Shown piece after piece: positions 62,001-64,000 of a DNA stretch of 64,000 nt; the stretch's first letter is position 1, and every line of letters begins with the position of its first letter. Source of the DNA: Solen grandis (lineage: Eukaryota > Mollusca > Bivalvia > Adapedonta > Solenidae); the NCBI GenBank assembly GCA_021229015.1, contig CM037780.1, positions 67,158,074 through 67,222,073 of the forward strand, in the 5' to 3' direction. The translations under genes were made by a program, and so were the position numbers. Below the pieces are notes generated by a model that was not told the origin of the DNA, did not search any database, and saw nothing but the letters and a program-made list of their open reading frames with translations.

Positions 62001-63270
62001 TGCAATATCACATATAATTGATACCAACGAAATGTGTATGGAATTTAGGAAAATGTAAATTATTTCAATTGTTGTGTGAAGATTATTTCAGCTATATTTA
62101 GCCATCTTTATCTGACTGGAACTTAATTATACTTATGATTGCTTTCTTGATAGTATATCAAAACTATTTGGATCATTCTGGAATTTCAACACGTTATTAT
62201 GGATATTTGATTAAAGAAAACAGGAAAATTCTTAGAGGAAGCACTTTAAATCAATATTGAATCTTGAAATCAACTGCTTTAAAGCTGCAAACATGAAACT
62301 AGATAAACCAAAACTAGATATGTCAAAGGCATCCGTTTATGCAAAATGACTTTCGACCCTCGTTTGAACGTCAAAACGTAAGAAAGTGACAATGAAATAT
62401 GGATTAATGTATCATATATTCTATCAGAACTGATGAAGAGGTTTGAATAAAATTTGGATCACTGGCTGACTGCGTGGTTTAAGACATTAAATATAGACAT
62501 ATTTATCAAGTTCGAGCAAAAACCTGCTGAAGCGTTCACGGAAGGCGTCCGCGAGGCGCTTCCTGAACATAACTCACTCGTACGCCATGTTTGGTGTTGA
62601 ACTTCTGGTGTTTGGTAAGTTGAGTAAATCCATGCTTGTTAAAAATACGCATGACTGGCTACAAGCTTAGCGATTTGCGATAGTGTTCATGGGAATGATG
62701 TTTTTTGTTGTTTTTTTTTTTGTTGTTGTTGTTTTGTTTGTTTGTGTTTTTTTTTGGGGGGGGGTTACATACATTTAGTTACTGTAGAGAGAAAAAAAAC
62801 TGTCTAGCATGTTTCATAAGTATCGTTTGGTTCATATTTTGTAGACGAGGCTCTGTGTATAAGAGACAGATAGTTCTATCACACTGCAGTATCACGCTGT
62901 AGACATGTGGCATGATACCACAGTCACCCAGTCACATTATCCTGACATCGGGCCAACTACCCTTATATGCTGAGCGTCAAGCAACAGAGCTATACCAGTA
63001 CCATTTTTACGATTTTGGTATTCCGGGGTCAGGGAACGAACCTACGACCTACCAATTCCAGGGCATATAAACTGACATACACATAATTATCTCAATTTGT
63101 ATATCTAAATAATGTTCATGTCATTTGATGATAATGATGATGAAACATGTATGTTTTCAGGAATATACTTTTGTTGCATCATGGTGATGACGTCACTTTC
63201 GGTGTTGTTTACCGTAATAGTCCTTAATTTCCACTATCGGGGACCCGAAACACACGACATGCCCCCATGG
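31199..63270 (+). CDS. nicotinic acetylcholine receptor alpha-type subunit gene, exons 1-9 (3' end outside window)
   Basis: Nine exons (73, 146, 45, 110, 107, 150, 195, 87 and 110 nt) have GT/AG borders and compatible phases, giving 341 uninterrupted codons. Exons 3, 4, 7, 8 and 9 have the sizes expected of the vertebrate alpha7-type layout. Seen in the protein: signal peptide 1-24; extracellular domain to about 240; Cys-loop C158-C172; vicinal cysteines C223-C224 (alpha signature); aromatic-box residues W85, Y123, W179, Y221 and Y228; TM1 about 242-265; TM2 about 272-291; TM3 about 306-326. E271 (-1'), L281 (9') and E292 (20') of TM2 match cation-selective receptors. Known for the family: pentameric acetylcholine-gated cation channels of the plasma membrane. 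The TM3-TM4 loop and TM4 lie downstream. Exact subtype is not assigned because molluscan nAChR families are expanded. The gene looks intact. Class is certain, and homomer or heteromer status is unknown. Confidence 0.96.
31272..32497 (+). other. nAChR intron 1
   Basis: This 1.2-kb AT-rich intron opens with gtatgt and ends in tcatcag. It contains a (CT)16 tract at 31282-31313, a smaller (CT)n near 31755, and otherwise no recognised repeat family or ORF. Confidence 0.8.
31282..31313 (+). repeat. (CT)n microsatellite next to the exon 1 donor
   Basis: About 16 CT units begin ten bases after the donor of exon 1. Length variation here could affect recognition of the donor. That is an inference only. 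Confidence 0.95.
32498..32643 (+). CDS. nAChR exon 2: N-terminal helix and first beta strands
   Basis: The acceptor is tcatcag and the donor gtacgt. The 146 nt encode residues 25-73. The stretch [20 protein letters not shown] matches the N-terminal helix and following 'Y-NPLxRP' segment of nAChR ligand-binding domains, followed by strand beta1 ([14 protein letters not shown]). An N-glycosylation sequon occurs at N54-E-S. It ends in phase 0, as required for the 45-nt exon 3 that lies 16.1 kb downstream. Confidence 0.93.
32970..33110 (-). mobile_element. SINE family C, minus strand, fragment
   Basis: tcacgacggttcttac and ggggatcgaattcacggcc correspond to the reverse complement of the family C body and box B. 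Confidence 0.5.
33402..33440 (+). mobile_element. Tigger-like left terminus only
   Basis: TA followed by CAGTCAAACCTGTCTTTAGC and ggacagcc. It looks like the left end of the same MITE family, with no matching right end found nearby. Confidence 0.45.
33733..33893. mobile_element. TTAA-type MITE (GGTAAAGTCCC family)
   Basis: Palindromic arms: atggttccgctacgtcttgg on the left and gtagcggaaccattacaggg on the right, ending ctttacc plus TTAA. About 160 bp. Confidence 0.75.
34371..34600 (+). mobile_element. SINE family C with internal T/G expansion
   Basis: Head with gggatccgattgttatgg then gttcgaacc (box B), body catgaccttcaaaggcacaa, and tail ctcaatcgacgtaaaata. A (GTT)n plus poly-T/poly-G tract (about 34449-34498) is inserted between head and body. 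Confidence 0.7.
35014..35314 (+). mobile_element. SINE family B, full length
   Basis: A tRNA-like head with box B gtgggttcgatctccgg is followed by gcgacataccaaac, the ataagggtagttgcaggac block, the gtgtggtatcatg core and gggacgttaaacccagcaac with an (AAAC)n tail. This is the reference copy for the family here. The head/core/tail plan resembles V-SINE-like elements, but the exact family is not assigned. Confidence 0.8.
35735..35823. repeat. short repeats of an agccaatca motif in both orientations
   Basis: actagccaatcagatc, its inverse near 35771-35790 and tagctagccaatcaaatc near 35805 form a small inverted/direct repeat cluster. Confidence 0.4.
36411..36488 (-). mobile_element. tRNA-like sequence, SINE head or tRNA pseudogene
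   Basis: The reverse complement starts gcggccaggtagctcag and tcggtagagcattcgccc, a good box A and D-arm, followed by a defective T-arm (ggtcaagctgcac). The anticodon stem is not convincing, so this is not called as a functional tRNA. Confidence 0.5.
37264..37500 (+). mobile_element. SINE family B, 3'-truncated
   Basis: A well-preserved box B (gtgggttcgatccccggcc), gcgacataccaaag and the body up to the tggcagcac block. The 3' end and A-rich tail are lost. Confidence 0.75.
38944..39173. mobile_element. TTAA-flanked piggyBac-like MITE with hairpin
   Basis: Precise TTAA on both sides (38940-38943 and 39174-39177). Ends are CCCTTTCCCTCATATAG and, in reverse complement, CCCTTTCCCTCATAGAGG. A CCC start with TTAA target site is the piggyBac convention. 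Inside, 39070-39102 and 39104-39136 form a 33-bp stem with one mismatch and a one-base loop. Confidence 0.75.
40050..40145 (+). mobile_element. SINE family B, 3' fragment
   Basis: Only the tail module (agatattatctccaaatt then gggacgtaaaacacaacaaac-like end) is present. Confidence 0.45.
40921..41116 (+). mobile_element. SINE family A with internal deletion of box B
   Basis: The head gcctccgtggtcgagaggg and the 3' module are well kept. About 70 bases between ctcaccgc and ggtcggtgg are missing compared with 1325-1572, removing the box B promoter element. A short (gtcaa)n run ends the copy. Confidence 0.75.
41364..41667 (-). mobile_element. SINE family B, minus-strand near-full copy
   Basis: Starts with the reverse complement of the tail (ttgggtttaacatccc), contains tggcatgataccacatcc and ends in the head with gggatcgaacccacaac (box B) and the GGTGGCC-like box A region. 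Confidence 0.8.
41831..41975 (-). mobile_element. SINE family C, minus strand
   Basis: ctcatactaatccctcacg, the cgcctgggaaggca block and ggggttcgagcgc (box B) are the reverse complement of 50667-50853. It ends with actagaccacagagc in the head. Confidence 0.65.
42394..42838 (-). pseudogene. decayed non-LTR retrotransposon reverse transcriptase fragment
   Basis: Two overlapping frames on the minus strand read [20 protein letters not shown] then [17 protein letters not shown] (frame 1), and [20 protein letters not shown] then [15 protein letters not shown] (frame 2). These correspond to the 'DPANYRPISLT' and motif A 'LDFSKAFDKV' blocks of Jockey/CR1-type LINE reverse transcriptases. A frameshift lies between them and the catalytic YADD part is absent, so the copy is dead. 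Confidence 0.8.
43410..43455 (-). mobile_element. SINE head remnant
   Basis: The reverse complement contains catgggtttgaaccccg, a box B-like motif. It is followed on the + strand by an A/GA tract. Too short to assign to a family. Confidence 0.35.
44158..44424 (+). repeat. tandem pair of about 130-145 bp
   Basis: Two head-to-tail units each begin near ttcgtttccgtc and end tcaaggtca(a/c)ggtcactgttact-like. The units are diverged. Confidence 0.55.
45135..45302. repeat. dispersed repeat (CTGTAAAATCATT family), decayed
   Basis: ctgtaaaatcagtatttttt, catttaatttcgttgat and cacgaaaaatag follow the order of the other copies. Confidence 0.45.
46284..46394 (+). repeat. 23-bp minisatellite, about 4.9 units
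   Basis: Unit ctgattgtacaataactgtt plus gtt. Copies differ mainly at one base (aac/aaa/aat). Confidence 0.9.
46775..46897 (+). repeat. 42-bp tandem repeat, about three units
   Basis: Units start at 46775, 46817 and 46859 (ttacaattcacgcagaaatc ...). The first two are identical and the third is diverged. 42 is a multiple of three, which explains the repetitive short ORF here. Confidence 0.85.
46909..46980 (+). repeat. 36-bp perfect tandem duplication
   Basis: ataacaaatatcttaaacag and the rest of the unit occur twice without change, immediately after the 42-bp repeats. Confidence 0.9.
47292..47453. mobile_element. TTAA-type MITE (GGTAAAGTCCC family)
   Basis: Same family, with the centre inverted relative to the 33.7-kb copy: left aaggtaaagtccctgtaatg, right tttcaaggactttacc plus TTAA. 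Confidence 0.75.
47670..47701 (+). repeat. poly-C tract of 32
   Basis: Uninterrupted C run. Length should be treated with caution because such runs are hard to sequence. Confidence 0.95.
48001..48090 (+). repeat. (GATT)n microsatellite
   Basis: About 22 perfect GATT units in intron 2, 650 bp upstream of exon 3. Confidence 0.97.
48741..48785 (+). CDS. nAChR exon 3: loop D microexon
   Basis: This 45-nt exon is flanked by a tttcag acceptor and a gtaagt donor. It encodes [15 protein letters not shown] (residues 74-88), equivalent to the conserved 45-nt exon 3 of vertebrate nAChR genes. W85 is the loop D tryptophan of the complementary binding face. Both borders are in phase 0. Confidence 0.95.
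49507..49695. mobile_element. TTAA-flanked MITE (GGTAATCCAT family)
   Basis: TTAA at both ends, with ends GGTAATCCAT and ATGGATTACC as inverted repeats. Internal blocks gatcatggtccatga and agactttgagcaaaagagc recur in reverse orientation at 22757-22944. Confidence 0.7.
50667..50853 (+). mobile_element. SINE family C, full length
   Basis: Box A region gtcgtggtctagttg, box B ataggttcgagac, body atgaccttcccaggcgcaaa, then ggattagtacgagttgtaa and tail ctcaatcgacgtaaaatac. The reference copy for this family here. Confidence 0.75.
51062..51123 (+). repeat. (AATG)n microsatellite
   Basis: About 15 AATG units with one change (tatg). Confidence 0.95.
52573..52749 (+). CDS. 58-aa element-encoded protein, unknown function
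   Basis: Intact ORF from ATG to [23 protein letters not shown], then [10 protein letters not shown], a Ser/Thr/Asp-rich stretch, basic KRRKR (42-46) and the acidic tail TSDTDSD. The basic cluster followed by an acidic, phosphorylatable tail suggests a nuclear protein, but no domain is recognised. Tttacatttcag at about 52512-52523 could be a splice acceptor upstream. The C-terminal 45 codons are conserved with copy 1 at protein level (P/L and V/I changes only), which hints at a real coding sequence. It may be the end of a longer spliced protein. Confidence 0.4.
   Translation: MSDFGFDADIDQIFQNATLMNCPITIINNTSKTDDTSPTLPKRRKRVCPVITSDTDSD
53045..53197. repeat. 153-bp near-perfect hairpin, copy 2
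   Basis: Same as 13735-13887. Here the right arm keeps gccacgg where copy 1 has gtcacgg, so copy 2 pairs slightly better. It follows a T-rich tract and lies within intron 3 of the receptor. Confidence 0.9.
53811..53920 (+). CDS. nAChR exon 4: loop A exon
   Basis: The exon is 110 nt with an attctgacag acceptor and a gtaggt donor. It encodes [16 protein letters not shown] followed by a variable strand and [14 protein letters not shown] and Y123 are the loop A hallmark of acetylcholine receptors. It ends in phase 2, and the split serine codon is completed by exon 5. The last 63 bases and the donor are repeated, in decayed form, three more times directly downstream (see the separate repeat entry). 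Confidence 0.95.
53858..54125 (+). repeat. tandem array of exon 4 tail plus donor site
   Basis: Four head-to-tail units start at about 53858, 53929, 54000 and 54065 (spacing 71, 71, 65). Unit 1 is the real 3' end of exon 4 with its donor. Units 2-4 are progressively decayed copies: each keeps tttccgt-atcaa, gccaaacag and tggaag-type blocks. Unit 2 retains the whole aacag/gtaggtg donor at 53991/53992. Reading through from the true donor meets an in-frame TAG at once, so the copies are not usable as extra coding sequence in that frame. Confidence 0.85.
54464..54560. repeat. dispersed repeat (CTGTAAAATCATT family), fragment in intron 4
   Basis: actgtataaaaatcaatttt, gtcgatttcgtgg and ccccacgaaatc resemble parts of the family, just upstream of exon 5. 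Confidence 0.4.
54715..54821 (+). CDS. nAChR exon 5: loop E and first Cys-loop cysteine
   Basis: The exon is 107 nt with a ttacag acceptor and a gtatgc donor. It encodes [13 protein letters not shown] (126-138), then a strand with C146 and the PPGMFKSTC stretch (150-158), all typical of nAChR. C158 is the first Cys-loop cysteine. It ends in phase 1, so the aspartate of the Cys-loop is split with exon 6. Confidence 0.95.
55172..56058 (+). repeat. intron 5 minisatellite derived from the exon 6 acceptor
   Basis: At least 15 units of roughly 37 bp run from about 55172 to 55725, then more degenerate units up to exon 6. A typical unit contains ttgctgacattacctgg followed by ttccc and a TG-rich spacer (ctctgtgtgttg). 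The real junction reads ttgcagacatcacctgg then ttccc, so 20 of 22 bases agree. The distal units have lost the AG of the acceptor (ctgac in place of cagac), while the most proximal units keep it. Confidence 0.85.
56059..56208 (+). CDS. nAChR exon 6: Cys-loop and loop B
   Basis: The exon is 150 nt with a tattgcag acceptor and a gtaacg donor. It encodes [11 protein letters not shown] (162-172), which closes a 13-residue Cys-loop, then [10 protein letters not shown] with the loop B tryptophan W179, and [11 protein letters not shown]. Its first bases are the apparent source of the minisatellite that fills intron 5. Additional AG acceptors just upstream are discussed in the findings. Confidence 0.95.
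56511..56705 (+). CDS. nAChR exon 7: loop C, TM1 and start of TM2
   Basis: The exon is 195 nt, the same length as vertebrate alpha7 exon 7. The acceptor is tttttctag and the donor gtttat, a less common GT donor confirmed by the frame of exon 8. It encodes [20 protein letters not shown] with Y221, C223-C224 and Y228 (loop C), then [10 protein letters not shown]1 with the conserved proline P251, and [10 protein letters not shown] entering TM2. E271 is the -1' glutamate of the selectivity ring. Translation past the donor meets no homology, so the border at 56705 is favoured. Confidence 0.94.
56706..60448 (+). other. nAChR intron 7 (3.7 kb)
   Basis: Mostly AT-rich sequence without recognised genes. 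It contains a direct 27-bp duplication near 58330-58400, an (AC)n tract at 59032-59062, a small direct repeat near 59650-59690 and a pair of CRE-like motifs at 60241-60274. The short ORFs here have no recognisable product. Confidence 0.8.
59032..59062 (+). repeat. (AC)n microsatellite
   Basis: About 15 CA units in intron 7. Confidence 0.95.
60449..60535 (+). CDS. nAChR exon 8: TM2 pore helix
   Basis: The exon is 87 nt (as in alpha7) with an aatttcag acceptor and a gtaacc donor. It encodes [17 protein letters not shown] (276-292) and [13 protein letters not shown]281 is the 9' gate leucine, V285 is 13' and E292 is the 20' extracellular ring. Compared with alpha7, the changes are conservative. 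Confidence 0.96.
60865..60973. repeat. foldback in intron 8
   Basis: 60865-60901 pairs with 60937-60973 (about 37 bp, few mismatches, e.g. atgttcaaaacaatggc with its complement). Probably a small MITE. Confidence 0.6.
61176..61606. mobile_element. candidate 431-bp element with 19-bp terminal inverted repeats
   Basis: Left tcatcgtcgaaatcccacg and right, in reverse complement, tcatcgtcggaaacccacg (17 of 19). The interior is relatively GC-rich, with a tgacgtca site near 61391 and ctaccacgg/cccacggta blocks. No ORF. Target-site duplication is not evident. Confidence 0.45.
62878..63070 (-). mobile_element. SINE family B, minus-strand fragment in intron 8
   Basis: The reverse complement carries the gtggtatcatgcca core, ataagggtagttggcc and a decayed box B region. 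It lies 90 bp before exon 9. The 3' tail is missing. Confidence 0.7.
63161..63270 (+). CDS. nAChR exon 9: TM3 and start of the cytoplasmic loop
   Basis: The exon is 110 nt with an atgttttcag acceptor and a gtaggt donor. It encodes TM3 ([20 protein letters not shown]) and then [16 protein letters not shown], the usual start of the intracellular loop (HxxxP...MPxW). It ends in phase 0 at W341. The last exon or exons (MA helix, TM4, stop) are not in the remaining 730 bases. Confidence 0.94.
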
Positions 63271-64000
63271 GTAGGTATATTTGATTTTTTTTTATCAAAT
63301 AAATACGACATTTAATTATTGAAATAGGTCACGAAGACCCTTGATCAAAATATTCAAGTTCAAGTTATGATGTGTTTTATTTCTTTAGTATTTTGCATTT
63401 TCGGATTTTACAGAACAGTAAAGTGGATATGAAATATATCTCAACTAGAGGTGCTACAATTTAATATTTTCAAAAGCACGTAGCGCAAGTAAAATTGTAT
63501 AATTTTTAGAAGACGTATACTGCATATTCACTAAAAACAAAACACTTTTCTCATTATTTCATGCTTACTGCTGCTACATACCCTTTATGAGTAAAAAAGT
63601 AGTTCCGGCAGATCTATAGGACTCCCACTGCGAGATATAGATTTATCTCACTAACAGAACACCGTAATTCATCAGTTACCAGAAAACTGTTTTAAATCTG
63701 ATAAAGCAAAATATTCATTTTTAATAAATACAGGCTTTGTTCTGCTACTGGAAGCCTTGCTTGAATTCCACTTACAATATTTAGCGATAAGAAATACTTA
63801 TGTGCGAAGTTCATCACTTTTGTTTCTTTAATAAAAATGCCCAAACACTTCATTACTTAGGAAATATATTAAATATTTGGGTACTTAAATTAGAGAAACA
63901 AAAATCATAAAAATCATCCCTAAGTATTTAAGTATTACTTTAAGCTAAATATTGTTGGTGGAATTCGAGCTTGTTCTGATACTTACATCATTTTCATCGA

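Larger units (their letters stand above)
60536..63160 (+). other. nAChR intron 8 (2.6 kb)
   Basis: It holds a T/G homopolymer tract (about 60607-60631), a 37-bp-arm foldback (60865-60973), a candidate 431-bp terminal-inverted-repeat element (61176-61606) and a minus-strand SINE fragment (62878-63070). No ORF of interest was seen. Confidence 0.8.

Overview
This is a eukaryotic, AT-rich window that is mostly intergenic and intronic repeat. It contains one clear gene: the 5' nine exons of a nicotinic acetylcholine receptor (nAChR) alpha-type subunit on the + strand. Exon 1 starts at 31199, and exon 9 ends at 63270 near the right edge. The exon phases join into one open frame of 341 codons (1,023 nt). 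Several tRNA-headed SINE families, short TTAA- and TA-flanked MITEs and many microsatellites, together with the divergent but complete receptor, suggest a bivalve or other mollusc. That taxon call is an inference; no ribosomal or mitochondrial marker is present.

Layout. 1-31198 has no recognised cellular gene. It holds SINE copies (1.3, 17.6, 20.4, 20.6 kb), Tigger/pogo-like MITEs (1.8, 29.1 kb), an 810-bp TA-flanked element (10.2-11.0 kb), the first copy of a duplicated 1.1-1.3 kb element carrying a small ORF and a 153-bp hairpin (12.6-13.9 kb), a 5'-truncated Tigger/pogo transposase between 111-bp inverted repeats (23.0-24.0 kb), and an assembly gap (26201-26300). The receptor follows: exon 1 (signal peptide), a 1.2-kb intron, exon 2, and a 16.1-kb intron 2 full of SINEs, MITEs, a decayed LINE reverse transcriptase and simple repeats. 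Exon 3 is next, then intron 3 with the second copy of the duplicated element (52.1-53.2 kb), then exons 4 to 9. The large cytoplasmic loop and fourth membrane helix lie beyond the window.

The receptor fragment has the features expected of a functional cation-selective alpha subunit: signal peptide, Cys-loop, vicinal cysteine pair, the five ligand-site aromatics, TM1-TM3, and glutamates at -1' and 20' of TM2. The most unusual observation is that two tandem arrays in its introns consist of decayed copies of its own exon boundaries. One follows exon 4 (exon tail plus donor site). The other precedes exon 6 (acceptor plus first exon codons). These copies create decoy splice sites, including an in-frame alternative acceptor. 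The second candidate for something undescribed is the duplicated element with the 58-codon ORF and giant hairpin.
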